A stretch of 64,000 nt of DNA, taken from Gammaproteobacteria bacterium. GTDB taxonomy: Bacteria; Pseudomonadota; Gammaproteobacteria; Pseudomonadales; Azotimanducaceae. The notes below the pieces were generated by a model. The model had not been told where the DNA came from. It saw only the letters and a program-made list of their open reading frames with translations, and searched no databases. Positions 45,890-55,054 of the stretch are shown here, in pieces; positions within the stretch are counted from its first letter, which is position 1; every line of letters starts with the position of its first letter. The translations under genes and the position numbers were made by a program. The stretch covers positions 1 through 64,000 of the forward strand of contig JAPOWH010000014.1 of assembly GCA_026707735.1 (NCBI GenBank). Direction: 5' to 3'.

Positions 45890-46795
45890 ATGGGTACAAG
45901 GCTGGTCGTAGCGCCCACAGACTCCCAGTGGTTTGAATTTCTCAAGCAGACTCGCATTTACGACGAAATCAACTATTGGCGACCTTCAGCCAAAGGATTC
46001 AGAGCACTCTTGCCTGGTGGATTGCTTCTGTTCAAGTCGAAAACAGGAACACGAGGAATTGTTGGCGGAGCGTGGTTTTCAAGCTATCGCGTTATGGAGT
46101 GCTTTCTTGCATGGGAAGTGTTTGGAATTGGCAACGGCGCTGCATCGCAATCGGACATGCTGGCACAGATTAGCTCCTATAAGAAATTTACGGAGCCGAA
46201 CACGAAGATTGGGTGCATAGTGCTGAATTTTCCATTCTTCTTTGACGACCAACCAATTGATGTTCCAGGTTGGTCGCCTGGGATCCAGCAGTACAAAGGG
46301 TACGACACAGACACCACGAACGGACGCTTCATTTGGGATGCGGTCATGAAGCGACTACAGTCCTGCCCGTTGGACTCATGCGTAGAGAAAGTCGTGCGGT
46401 ATGGCAAGCCCCAGCTAGTTGTCCCAAGGGTGGGCCAAAGCACTTTTCGCCACGACGTAGTAGAGAACTACGGTCGACGTTGCGCCTTGACGCGCGAACG
46501 TACATTACCCGTCTTGGAGGCAGCGCACATTAAGCCTTACAAACATGGCGGCGAACATGCCATATCCAATGGTTTGCTGCTGCGGCGCGACATCCACCGA
46601 CTGTTCGATCTAGGTTACGTGACTATTGATAACCAAATGAAGTTGGTCGTTAGCGGACGCATAAGGGAGGAATTCGAGAATGGGCGGGACTACTACCGAC
46701 TCGAAGGCAAGGAACTGTGGGTCCCATCTGTAGCTCAACGTCAGCCCTCAAGAGAATCTCTTGAATGGCACAACAACAATTGCTACTTGGGCTGA
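45890..46795 (+). CDS. HNH endonuclease (HNH_2 type), solitary
   Basis: A 301-residue protein. The C-terminal HNH_2 domain has all landmarks: AAHIKPYKHGGEH (211-223, His213), SNGLLLRRDIHRLFD (226-240; Asn227, His236), and LGYVTID. Residues 1-170 form a distinct N-terminal domain (WRPSAKGFRALLPGGLLLFKSK, IVGGAWFSSYRVMECFLAWE) common to solitary HNH_2 proteins annotated as restriction endonucleases, perhaps a DNA-recognition domain for modified bases. No methyltransferase is adjacent, so a role as a modification-dependent or stand-alone nuclease is an inference. It follows the ABC exporter by 86 bp. Confidence 0.82.
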   Translation: MGTRLVVAPTDSQWFEFLKQTRIYDEINYWRPSAKGFRALLPGGLLLFKSKTGTRGIVGGAWFSSYRVMECFLAWEVFGIGNGAASQSDMLAQISSYKKFTEPNTKIGCIVLNFPFFFDDQPIDVPGWSPGIQQYKGYDTDTTNGRFIWDAVMKRLQSCPLDSCVEKVVRYGKPQLVVPRVGQSTFRHDVVENYGRRCALTRERTLPVLEAAHIKPYKHGGEHAISNGLLLRRDIHRLFDLGYVTIDNQMKLVVSGRIREEFENGRDYYRLEGKELWVPSVAQRQPSRESLEWHNNNCYLG

Positions 46796-46822
46796 TTTGT
46801 CGATGTATTCGATCGAGAGGCC

Positions 46823-47002
46823 GTGAAGCTCGTTCGAAAAATCAGTAATTTCCTGATAGGCTCCCTAGCGCTTTGCTTCGGGCTCTGTGTGGGTTTTGTC
46901 GCTCAGTCTTTACTGATCGGTGTTGTTGGATTTCTGTGCTTTCTCTTTTTGTGTGCAATAGTGCAGGTATACGTGGAGAATCGTACTGGAAAGAGCGACT
47001 AG
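46823..47002 (+). CDS. Tiny two-helix membrane protein
   Basis: A 59-codon frame from GTG 46823 to TAG at 47000-47002, only 28 bp after the HNH gene. The product starts with basic KLVRKIS, contains two almost continuous hydrophobic segments (about residues 9-29 and 31-50) and ends in the charged VENRTGKSD. GAGAGG sits just 2 nt before GTG, close but purine-rich. The composition is strongly that of a membrane protein rather than a chance frame. Function unknown; being next to a nuclease gene, a toxin-like role is imaginable but unsupported. Confidence 0.5.
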   Translation: MKLVRKISNFLIGSLALCFGLCVGFVAQSLLIGVVGFLCFLFLCAIVQVYVENRTGKSD

Positions 47003-47111
47003 ATTGAGCCACTTCCGATTTGACCAATGGATTAGGTGACGCCGTCAGCTGGTATCAGGCAGCGGTAGTTCGCGTTCCCACCACCTGCACGACGGAGCTT
47101 CTTTTGGGCTT

Positions 47112-48338
47112 CTAGGACTCTTGTTCCTCAAAGAGCGCAAGCAGAGTATTGAATTCCTCTAGACCCTGCTCAATTGCCTCCAAATGCTCAGGCGCAATCT
47201 TGTCTTTATCTTGTTCGTATGCCTGCAATCGCCTATCTCGGGCTCGTCTGACAATATCCGAAGCCGTCTCGCCATCGGTGGTCTTAATGGATGGATCCAC
47301 ACCGTGCTCCAGCAATATTCGAATGTTGCTCAAGTAGCCGTACATCGCTGCCCAATGCAGAGCGTTTCGACCATTTGAATCTCGAGGTTCTGGGTCCCAA
47401 CCACGTGAGAGGAACTCTTTCAGTAAATCGTCGTTGTTTAAGAGAACCACTGTGCGACCAAGGGACGATTGGGATGAGTTAGCAATCGAAAGATCGGCTC
47501 CAGACTCTAGTACTACGCGCACACAGTCGTTACCTTCAAGTCGATGGGATCGACTCATTGCCGTAATTAGGGGAACGTTGCCGTCGGGATCGAATCGGTT
47601 GACCGCTTCTGGATCTGACCCTAACGCAGCTTTGAATTCCTCACAACGACCTAGCCCAACAAGATCATGCGTACTAGGTGTTGCACCTTGCGACATTGCC
47701 ATTTCAATGAGCTGGTCCTGCCGAACACTCGGATGGTTCAATATCAATGAAAGTGGCGTCTGACCGTTTTCGAAACTAGCCGTAAGCAATCCGGGAGAGC
47801 TTTCTATAGCACTCTCCACGCTCTCAATTTCCTTCGTCAGAATGAAGTGGCGCCGAAAAGCATCTTGTTCCAGAAGTTTCATGGTTACTTCCAATGCGGA
47901 TGCGCCATCAATCATGGACTCCAGATATGCAACATAGATTTCGCGCTTCTGGGGGCTTGAGATTCGATCCTGTTCCTCTCCGTCGTTGAAGAACAATATG
48001 TGTGGGACGCCATTTACCCCATATCGCTGGTAAATCTCGGGCGACTCGTCAATATCCAGTTTGAAGACAGCTGCGCGTCCGGACATTTCCGGCATGAGGC
48101 TTTCGATTATGGGGTCTACGATCTTGCATGGCACGCACCACGTCGCCGTGAAGTCGACAAGCACAGGCAGTTCAGACTGAAGGACTTCTGCCTCAAACGA
48201 TGCCGTTGTCACGTAGGGGATCTTCTGTTCGGAACCGTCAACGGCAGCTTCATTTTCCTTCGCTTGTTCCCCATCTAAGGCGCAGTGAGCGCTAACGGCA
48301 AACGCTGTAACGATGAACCACAATGGATTGATACGCAT
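47112..48338 (-). CDS. Exported thioredoxin-ankyrin repeat fusion protein
   Basis: Placed at ATG 48338 (GCGGAA ribosome site), a 408-residue protein. A signal peptide (MRINPLWFIVTAFAVSAHCA) is followed by a thioredoxin domain (about 42-150) with the active site WCVPCK (Cys68, Cys71) and the cis-Pro loop NGVPHILFF. From about 170 to 385 are ankyrin-type repeats (NGQTPLSLILNHP, DGNVPLITAMSR, NGRNALHWAAMYGYLSNIRILLEHG, DGETASDIVRRA). The design suggests a periplasmic disulfide reductase or oxidase that recognises a protein partner through the ankyrins. The frame is open upstream to 48413 without good reason to use it. The next gene upstream on the same strand is BEM46 paralog 2. Confidence 0.82.
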   Translation of the reverse strand: MRINPLWFIVTAFAVSAHCALDGEQAKENEAAVDGSEQKIPYVTTASFEAEVLQSELPVLVDFTATWCVPCKIVDPIIESLMPEMSGRAAVFKLDIDESPEIYQRYGVNGVPHILFFNDGEEQDRISSPQKREIYVAYLESMIDGASALEVTMKLLEQDAFRRHFILTKEIESVESAIESSPGLLTASFENGQTPLSLILNHPSVRQDQLIEMAMSQGATPSTHDLVGLGRCEEFKAALGSDPEAVNRFDPDGNVPLITAMSRSHRLEGNDCVRVVLESGADLSIANSSQSSLGRTVVLLNNDDLLKEFLSRGWDPEPRDSNGRNALHWAAMYGYLSNIRILLEHGVDPSIKTTDGETASDIVRRARDRRLQAYEQDKDKIAPEHLEAIEQGLEEFNTLLALFEEQES

Positions 48339-48412
48339 GATGTATTCCGCGGGTACCACATTCATTGCTAGCTTACACCAAGATTCTGTAGCTGACTCTA
48401 CATTCGTCGGCA

Positions 48413-49249
48413 TTACTCTTCACGAAGTGGGGAATTGTCAAATTTTTCATTAAGCCATTTCTTGATCTCTTGCACGTTTTCAGGTCCGGACAACAGTAGG
48501 TTATGCGGTACATCGTCGACTACGACGTCTGCTTGCGGAAGGTAGTTCAAGACACTGAGCGTTTCTGCTGTCGGAATCGTGCGATCGATTGAAGAATAGA
48601 GAACAAGCACTTTGTTTGGCAACTCATCCAGATTGGGTCTTGAATCGAATTTGCTTCTCATCAACAACTCCAACGGAAAAATGCGCATAATACTGCGCGT
48701 GGCTATATGAACGAGCGATCGATAAGGACTTACAAGAATGAGTCCATCGACCGTTTCGTCAGCGGTGAGCATGGCTACTCCGCTGCCCAAACTAAATCCC
48801 ATTAGAACTATTGAACGATTGGGAAATTCTGCTTTAGTCCTGTCGAGCATGTGCCTCGCATCCGACAAGATTGTCTTTTCCGATGGAGTGCCTCGACCCT
48901 TGCCATAGCCGCGGTAGTTCGTAAGTGTGACTGGAGCGTTTAGCTTTCCAAGTACGTTCACGTAACTTCGGGCGTCCCCGGCATTGCCCGTGAAAAAGAT
49001 CACGACAGGTCCGTTGGCATGACGATTCACCACATAGCCATGGATAACGACTTTCGCGTCGGTGCTTGGGGAGATTTCATACTCTTCGGCAGGTAGGGTC
49101 AGCTTGGTGGAACTCTCCGTGGGAAAGTAAACGAAGTGGTCCTGCAGCACGTACAAGACTGCACAAACTAATACGTATGAGGCCGTGCCGAGAATAGCTA
49201 ATCGCTTGACTATTCGCCAAATCGCTATGCCATGTTTGCCTGATTTCAT
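48413..49249 (-). CDS. Membrane-anchored alpha/beta hydrolase, BEM46/ABHD17-like (paralog 2)
   Basis: From ATG 49249 (AGGAG just upstream) a 278-residue serine hydrolase; the frame extends upstream to 49300 without a better start. Transmembrane anchor about 17-34, then FFTGNAGDARSY, NYRGYGKGRG (GKSDG in the other three paralogs), nucleophile Ser153 in MGFSLGSG, acid Asp222 in YSSIDRTIP and His249 in DVPHNLLL. About 40-45% of positions look shared with paralogs 1, 3 and 4 by eye; it appears the most divergent. Same strand and just upstream of the thioredoxin-ankyrin gene. Confidence 0.82.
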   Translation of the reverse strand: MKSGKHGIAIWRIVKRLAILGTASYVLVCAVLYVLQDHFVYFPTESSTKLTLPAEEYEISPSTDAKVVIHGYVVNRHANGPVVIFFTGNAGDARSYVNVLGKLNAPVTLTNYRGYGKGRGTPSEKTILSDARHMLDRTKAEFPNRSIVLMGFSLGSGVAMLTADETVDGLILVSPYRSLVHIATRSIMRIFPLELLMRSKFDSRPNLDELPNKVLVLYSSIDRTIPTAETLSVLNYLPQADVVVDDVPHNLLLSGPENVQEIKKWLNEKFDNSPLREE

Positions 49250-49508
49250 TACTCCTAGCTCAGAACACGAAAAACGTAACGGCCGTACGATCAACAACAC
49301 TCTTCAGAGGTGGTGCATTCAATCACCGAGATTTAGAAACACAATCAAAACCCAGTCACGGTTGTTCGAAGTACAACCACTTGCGTTCGTCAACTCGAGC
49401 CTGCGTCCGAAGAAAGTTGCCCGTTTTACGAAATCTAGATTTCGCTTTCTCGAATACCGGCTCTAGCTCTAATAGGGCGGGCTCGTGGCCGGAAGCTAAG
49501 GTAGAGTC

Positions 49509-50798
49509 CTAGTCGATGGCATCGTTGGCATTTCGAGGTCCGTGTTCTGCAAGAAGATCCGCAGTATTGCGAAAGCCGCTCAAAGTCACCTCCCAAGTGG
49601 GATGGCGCCCGGGTTCGTCTGCAACTTCTGTCGTACCCATCCTACGCATATAGTCCATATAGTGATCATGCCATGACTCCTTTTGAAGCTCACACAACAC
49701 AGCAGAAATGGTTTCCAAGTTCACAGACTCTCTGTATGCGGTTTCGCAGAATTCTTTAGTTGACGCTCGAATAACTGCAGATAGGGCAGCTACGTCGTGT
49801 ACGTGTCGAACGAGATCGGGATTGGAATCACCATGATTTGGCAAGCGAGACGCAAGTGCCTGCCACTTCCCTGCAGCAATCTCCAAGAAGCCAACAGCAG
49901 GAAACTCTTTATCTTTCTTGCGCACCATTGGTACCAAGCTTGTACGTAACGGAACACTTACGAGCTCTACTTTCAATCCCGCAACGATATCGTCATGGGG
50001 TACTAGCGAGGAGTAATCGAAAATCAAGCTTTGAACTACTCCATCTCTTCGAACTCGACCTTTGTTGGTGAATTTCAAAAAGGGAAGCGAGCGTTGGATG
50101 TGATCCCGAAATGCGGTGCCAATATTTTTGATCTCGCTAACCCGCTGCTCCCGTTTCAGAGAGGCAACGCTTGGTTCTAATACGATACGAACGTCTAAGT
50201 CCTCTGAAAACCTGTTGATCAATCTGTAGTAATAGGCGAGAGCAGTTCCTCCTTCGATGGCCAGGATTGCTCGTTGGTCGTGAAACTTCTCAAGTGCATC
50301 GAGCGCTCTACTGACGATTAGATCCTTTTCGGCACGGGCTAACGAGTGGCATTGTGCGAATGTGTGAAACCTGTCTTCAATTTCTCGAGCGATTGGGTGT
50401 CCCGAATTGCGTCCAAGCCCCCTAAGATTGCTAGGCCGACCGTGATTGTCTTCGAACATGGCGTAGACTCCATTCTTTCGTATTTGTCGCTTGCAGGTAC
50501 GGTCTAGTCGCCAAGTGCGGCCCGAAGTCTTTTGACTATAGCCTTTGACTCGTTGAACCGACTGAATCTGGTATCCGAGTTTTGGCATGATCTCCGGAAC
50601 AATTTCAAATACTTTTGCATCGCCGACTGCATACACTCCTTGACCGACACGCACTAAAAGTCCGTCGTTGCAACACCGTTTGAGCGCTCGATCGCAACTC
50701 GCACTCGAAGAAGAGGAATTTGCTAGCAATTCTCTGCGAAGCACTGCTTTGCGGCCATCCTCGTTTAATAGATTTTTTAGCGCTTCCTCAGCGATCAT
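49509..50798 (-). CDS. Single-chain AbiE-like protein: AbiEi-type winged helix fused to AbiEii nucleotidyltransferase
   Basis: A 429-residue protein. Residues 1-110 look like an AbiEi / DUF6088-type antitoxin domain: a winged helix (AVLRRELLANS, SCDRALKRCCNDGLLVRVGQGVYAVG) followed by EIVPEIMPKLGYQIQ. Residues 150-400 are an AbiEii-type DNA polymerase beta-like nucleotidyltransferase: GGTALAYYYRL (183-193) then FSEDLDVRI (197-205) with the Asp200-x-Asp202 metal site, and the later EIAAGKWQALASRL...DLVRHVHDV motif. In type IV AbiE systems these are two genes, toxin and repressor-antitoxin; here they are one chain with no other partner nearby. It may act in phage abortive infection or plasmid stabilisation. 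Confidence 0.78.
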   Translation of the reverse strand: MIAEEALKNLLNEDGRKAVLRRELLANSSSSSASCDRALKRCCNDGLLVRVGQGVYAVGDAKVFEIVPEIMPKLGYQIQSVQRVKGYSQKTSGRTWRLDRTCKRQIRKNGVYAMFEDNHGRPSNLRGLGRNSGHPIAREIEDRFHTFAQCHSLARAEKDLIVSRALDALEKFHDQRAILAIEGGTALAYYYRLINRFSEDLDVRIVLEPSVASLKREQRVSEIKNIGTAFRDHIQRSLPFLKFTNKGRVRRDGVVQSLIFDYSSLVPHDDIVAGLKVELVSVPLRTSLVPMVRKKDKEFPAVGFLEIAAGKWQALASRLPNHGDSNPDLVRHVHDVAALSAVIRASTKEFCETAYRESVNLETISAVLCELQKESWHDHYMDYMRRMGTTEVADEPGRHPTWEVTLSGFRNTADLLAEHGPRNANDAID

Positions 50799-51103
50799 TT
50801 AATTGGTCCGTATTGGTGCTGGGTTAGTTACAGGGATTCTTCAAGCCTTAGCAAGAATTATGATCTCACTTAAGTTCCGTCCATAGCGCTTACGACACTG
50901 CTAATTCTCATTGTGGCTGCGTGGGTTCCGAATCTCTCGGCGTGATGTAAGCAGCCTGCAGTGATATTTGACAAGTCACTATTAGAGTGGCTAAAACTTC
51001 AAGAGTTTGCGGCAACTGTCCGCATGATGAGTCTACTGAGTCTATTTAACGATCTTTTACAGTTGCGTCAACCTCGTTAGCAGGTAACGGCGATGGGCTG
51101 ATT
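50799..51103. other. Intergenic region, nothing recognised
   Basis: 305 bp between the giant permease stop and the AbiE-like start, both minus strand. It should contain the AbiE-like promoter on the minus strand or a terminator for the permease, but I see no convincing consensus, stem with T run, or operator-like dyad. Confidence 0.4.
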
Positions 51104-54100
51104 TTAGTCTGTGAATGTCCACTTGATTGCATCGGCAAACACAAATGGGCAGTCACATTTGTTGCTTACCGAAACGCGAGCCTTTCCCGGTTTTGCGATG
51201 TCAAGTGAACTCACTGCGTTCCAGCCAACGCCCCACTTGTCTTCATCTCCCATCAGCTCCCACTCTTGATTCCCGACGGTCACTGCGATGTTGTAATTAC
51301 CGAGTGTTTGCTCGCCGTCCCAGTTTAGGGTGTAAATGAAATCTGGAAGGTGGTAGGACAAAGTCCAATTGCCAGCTCTGGCTAATTCGGTGTTAAACGA
51401 CACTTCGTGATTGCCAGGACTTTCAGTGTTGGCCAATGCGTAGGTGTGTCGGTATCTGCCCCAGCCTCCAAGATTACTACTACGAACCCACGGGCCGATA
51501 GGGTTTTCGTCAATTGGTAGTCCATTGTCCACACCAACTTCTTTGAGGTAGGGAATGCGGAACCAATCAATTCCAAACGTCCAATCGATTAATGCCTTCC
51601 TGTAGTTGGATGCAGGTACTTCGAATCCTGGGTCTAGGTCGTCAACAATTATTTGAAGGTCATCTTCTTCGGAGTTCCATTGTGACGGCGAAAAGGAATA
51701 CCAGTTGCTCGTTGTACCCTCAAGTGCAACCGCTGACCGTGCGGAAGAGGTCGATGCCACCGATAGTGTTACCGAACCCCGGTTGCGCGATAGATATGTG
51801 TATACCCTAAAGGGCCAGATCTTCGTTTCGGTGTTTGCAACAAGCCGATAGGAACTGTTCGCTTTCACCTCAAACGGACCAAGCTTGGTGGTCCCGGCAA
51901 GAAAGCGCCTAGGTCGATTCACCTCAACCCATTTTGAAGACTCTTCAATGAGGACCGGTACAACCATCTCTTGAAACTGGTTAATGTCAAATCTCACATA
52001 CCCCGTGACGTCTTCACTGTTCCGAAGGTTCAGTACGGTATTGAAGCGATGACCGTGCTCGTTGGTTTCCGAAAGCTCCACTTGAACGGGAACTGAGAAA
52101 TTTATTCCGGGTAGCTTCTCAGTCAATAACGTGCTTTGAACAAAAGACTCCAGACTGAGATTGGAAGCGCGAGCAGCATCATAGATCTCGTTCAAATTGA
52201 GTTTTTGCTGCGCTTCCCCGTTTAGTAATTTGGCCACTATTGTTGCTTGCGCTTCTTCATCAATTGAATCGTCAATCAGTTCCGCAAGCTTGAGCATTCG
52301 AAATCGTTTCGAGCGTCTTAGTAGCCGCGAATCACTTGCACGGTCTTCGGTTTCCTGCATACCGTGTTTGCCGAAAGGCCGTTCGATCATCTCCCAGTAG
52401 GAGCTAGAATTAAGGAAATCCTCTTGAAATCCGGCCAAATCTCGTTGACTTATCATCCGCCGCTGCCTCCACAGGTAGCGAATATTCACTTTGGCATCTG
52501 GAGCGAAAGAGTTTGCCAGATCGAAATCGAATCGGTAGTTCGAAGTATTGAGAAGCAGCATCTCCATCACTATCCCGGCTATTTCGGATTGTTGCTCTCC
52601 TAGATTGAATCGTCCAGTCAACATTGCACTGACTATTACATCGTGATAGGTGGCATTAAACAGTTGATTTTTCCAGTAGTTCCTGTAGTAGGTACTTGCG
52701 AAGTTGACTTGCATGTCTTCTGGTTCGGAATCGTTGCTGCCTGACCGCTTCCCCCTATCCTCAAGCATCCTGGCTCGGACAAAGGGAATTCCTGACTCTC
52801 TGAACATCATGATTGAACCCATGCCGTTGTTGACTCCAAACCCATAGTCGAGCAGCGAAAGTGTCGATGGCACCTCGACAACGGAGTACCGCTCATGTGG
52901 ATAGTCGATGCCGTGAGCATTAAGTCTTGCTATCGCATTGTTCACACTATTTGCCAGTCCGACCATGAATATCTTGTTGCGATCAAGTCTCTTGGCATGT
53001 CGCGTATGTACAAGTACGTCAACATTGATGGATTCGAGGGAGTACCTGTCTACGTGAAATTCAGCTGCCAACAAACCAAGCGATTGAAATCTACCCTCGA
53101 GCACGACAGGATCGTCACTGCCATCTTGGGGTGCAAACACGTTCCCTCCTGAGGCCGCGATCGTCCAAGTATTAGGATTGATTTCTATCTCTATGGAAAC
53201 ATCAGACAGATGAGAACTCGATGTGCCGTCGCGATTCGAACCAGATTCAAGCAATCGGGGGTACCAGTGACTCAGCGGGGTCAGAGCTACGTATTGGGTG
53301 GTGAAAATTGACGATCTCTGTCCCATCAGACGAACCAAGTGAGGATCAATGTCGAAAAGACCGCTCTGGGGAATGTGGTTTACGAGGTAATGTGGATCAG
53401 GCCTCCCGTCAGCAATCAGATGGATGATGTATGCACTTTCAGCGGTTGGAATGCACGGATCTATGTCGATCGTGAGAATTCCGTTTGTGTGCGAGTGGAT
53501 TGGAACGCTATCGGAACAAAGTACTTGGATGATCTTCATTCCCGGATTTAGAGCAAACGAAAGAGAAAGATCTGCAGAGCCCTCTGAGTTAGTTTCAGCG
53601 ACTTGATCTACGTGGATTTTGTAGCTTAGATGTAGATGAAGCCTTGACCCAGGATCAATTTTGACGCTCCCAGATATGGCTTCGACATGCGCCAACTGCT
53701 GAAGGGATCTAGCTGCGGAGTCGTAAGCTTGAATGCTGGATTGGTTGTGGCCTAATTCCACCAATGTCAATGCATGAACCGTAGTTTGGAAAACGACTCC
53801 AATAGAAGTAAGCGCTATAAACAACGGTAAATAAACAGTTTTCTTCGCCACATCGGTTCGATCAAAGAACAGAGAACTGGTCAGTATCAACGCCAACGCA
53901 AGACATGGAAGCGACACGAAATAACAAAAGTGTCTCAACTCCCAATAATCCGGTGCAAGTTCGGATACATACAAGCTGGCGGCGTTGTAGCCAAATGTAA
54001 AGGATCCTAATTCGGCTGGCAGCAATGGACTCATGTACGCCTGAATTGTCAGAATCGCCAATGTCCCAATGAATCCTGCAGTGGCGCTTTTGTAGACCTG

Positions 54101-54652
54101 GGCTATCAATGTGGCCAAGCTTGTCCAGAAGAGCAAGCACAACACCAGATTCGTTGACACAAAGATAAGAGAGTGCGTTTCGAACGGTTCCATGAATCCC
54201 GGATGAATGGAAACATCTAGTGAAGCAATTGCCTGATAGATCAATGCCGCGACAATTACCACCCCAGACACTAGCAACGTTGAAGACAGTACCCGTGCGA
54301 GAGCCAATTGAAAGTTGCTGGGTGGACGATAGGAGACGACCACATTCTGGACCGAGTTTTCACGATAGGACGGCAGACGAAGGGCGAAAACTAGAGCGAC
54401 TACGATGCACAAATAGAACAGTAGTGGCTCGTAACCCCCCAGTCCATACCTTGGGTTGGAAGCACCTTGAAACGTTGCGTATGGAGACGCGACATAGAAA
54501 AAGGCACCATGTGTGAGTACAACCGTCAACAGAACGAGCACAAGGGAGGCAAGGAGCAGTGGATTGGTCGCTCGACGATACAAGTGCCGAGCGTCAAGTC
54601 GCACCATATCCGTAACGGTTCTTATACCTCGACGAATTTCAGAAACAATCAT
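51104..54652 (-). CDS. Very large ABC-2-type permease with extracytoplasmic M1-peptidase-like and golvesin-like regions
   Basis: An 1182-residue membrane protein. The first ~300 residues hold six to seven hydrophobic segments in ABC-2 permease layout (NPLLLASLVLVLLTVVLT, PLLFYLCIVVALVFALRL, the coupling-like YRENSVQNVVVSYRPPS). The remaining ~870 residues are soluble and presumably extracytoplasmic. A part around 600-650 (VVEVPSTLSLLDYGFG, MMFRESGIPFVR) recalls M1-aminopeptidase-permease fusions, but the zinc motif HExxH is absent, so it would be inactive. The last ~130 residues (WTLSYHLPDF, FVFADAIKWTF) resemble golvesin C-terminal-like beta domains that bind carbohydrate or surfaces. No ATPase gene is adjacent, unlike usual ABC-2 operons. 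Divergent from the helical-repeat protein at 55055. Confidence 0.65.
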   Translation of the reverse strand: MIVSEIRRGIRTVTDMVRLDARHLYRRATNPLLLASLVLVLLTVVLTHGAFFYVASPYATFQGASNPRYGLGGYEPLLFYLCIVVALVFALRLPSYRENSVQNVVVSYRPPSNFQLALARVLSSTLLVSGVVIVAALIYQAIASLDVSIHPGFMEPFETHSLIFVSTNLVLCLLFWTSLATLIAQVYKSATAGFIGTLAILTIQAYMSPLLPAELGSFTFGYNAASLYVSELAPDYWELRHFCYFVSLPCLALALILTSSLFFDRTDVAKKTVYLPLFIALTSIGVVFQTTVHALTLVELGHNQSSIQAYDSAARSLQQLAHVEAISGSVKIDPGSRLHLHLSYKIHVDQVAETNSEGSADLSLSFALNPGMKIIQVLCSDSVPIHSHTNGILTIDIDPCIPTAESAYIIHLIADGRPDPHYLVNHIPQSGLFDIDPHLVRLMGQRSSIFTTQYVALTPLSHWYPRLLESGSNRDGTSSSHLSDVSIEIEINPNTWTIAASGGNVFAPQDGSDDPVVLEGRFQSLGLLAAEFHVDRYSLESINVDVLVHTRHAKRLDRNKIFMVGLANSVNNAIARLNAHGIDYPHERYSVVEVPSTLSLLDYGFGVNNGMGSIMMFRESGIPFVRARMLEDRGKRSGSNDSEPEDMQVNFASTYYRNYWKNQLFNATYHDVIVSAMLTGRFNLGEQQSEIAGIVMEMLLLNTSNYRFDFDLANSFAPDAKVNIRYLWRQRRMISQRDLAGFQEDFLNSSSYWEMIERPFGKHGMQETEDRASDSRLLRRSKRFRMLKLAELIDDSIDEEAQATIVAKLLNGEAQQKLNLNEIYDAARASNLSLESFVQSTLLTEKLPGINFSVPVQVELSETNEHGHRFNTVLNLRNSEDVTGYVRFDINQFQEMVVPVLIEESSKWVEVNRPRRFLAGTTKLGPFEVKANSSYRLVANTETKIWPFRVYTYLSRNRGSVTLSVASTSSARSAVALEGTTSNWYSFSPSQWNSEEDDLQIIVDDLDPGFEVPASNYRKALIDWTFGIDWFRIPYLKEVGVDNGLPIDENPIGPWVRSSNLGGWGRYRHTYALANTESPGNHEVSFNTELARAGNWTLSYHLPDFIYTLNWDGEQTLGNYNIAVTVGNQEWELMGDEDKWGVGWNAVSSLDIAKPGKARVSVSNKCDCPFVFADAIKWTFTD

Positions 54653-55054
54653 TTGCTGTAGAGTGTCATGTTCGAGGTGGTACTACATCTACGGTCAAAA
54701 TGCCGTGAATCTCAAATGCACTGTGAGGGACAGGATTCGATTCTTATCCAAAGCATATGCCAATGCTAATTCAAGAATAGTGCTGGATTGTTGAGACGAA
54801 CCGTATTCATACCACCGCCTCTGCCTGTTGATACTCGTTCTCCAATCTTGTTGATGCTGACATCCGCAAAATGGTTTCATGATGCTCTCCTAGCGCTTTA
54901 CTATGAACCACCTATCTTGCAAGTAAAGCACTTAGCTTGGCGGCGTGTCTCCAGCGTATAGAGTCAATTGGTCGCAAATGGCGGCTATTGAAACCATATT
55001 GCTTGATTTAGCATCTAACTGACTTGTAGGGACGTGAATTCATCGAGGGAACTC
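54653..55054. other. Divergent promoter region with a possible short ORF
   Basis: 402 bp between the giant permease (minus) and the helical-repeat protein (plus). On the minus strand an ATG at 54880 has a good AGGAGAG ribosome site and opens 61 codons (MKPFCGCQHQQDW start, to 54695), possibly a leader peptide for the permease, but nothing about the product is recognisable. No clear -35/-10 pairs were found. Confidence 0.35.

Noticed and set aside
54695-54880. 61-codon minus-strand frame with a good AGGAGAG site
   Set aside because: The ribosome site is good, but the product is unrecognisable, and a different frame in the same stretch is equally open for short runs; kept only as a note in the gap entry.
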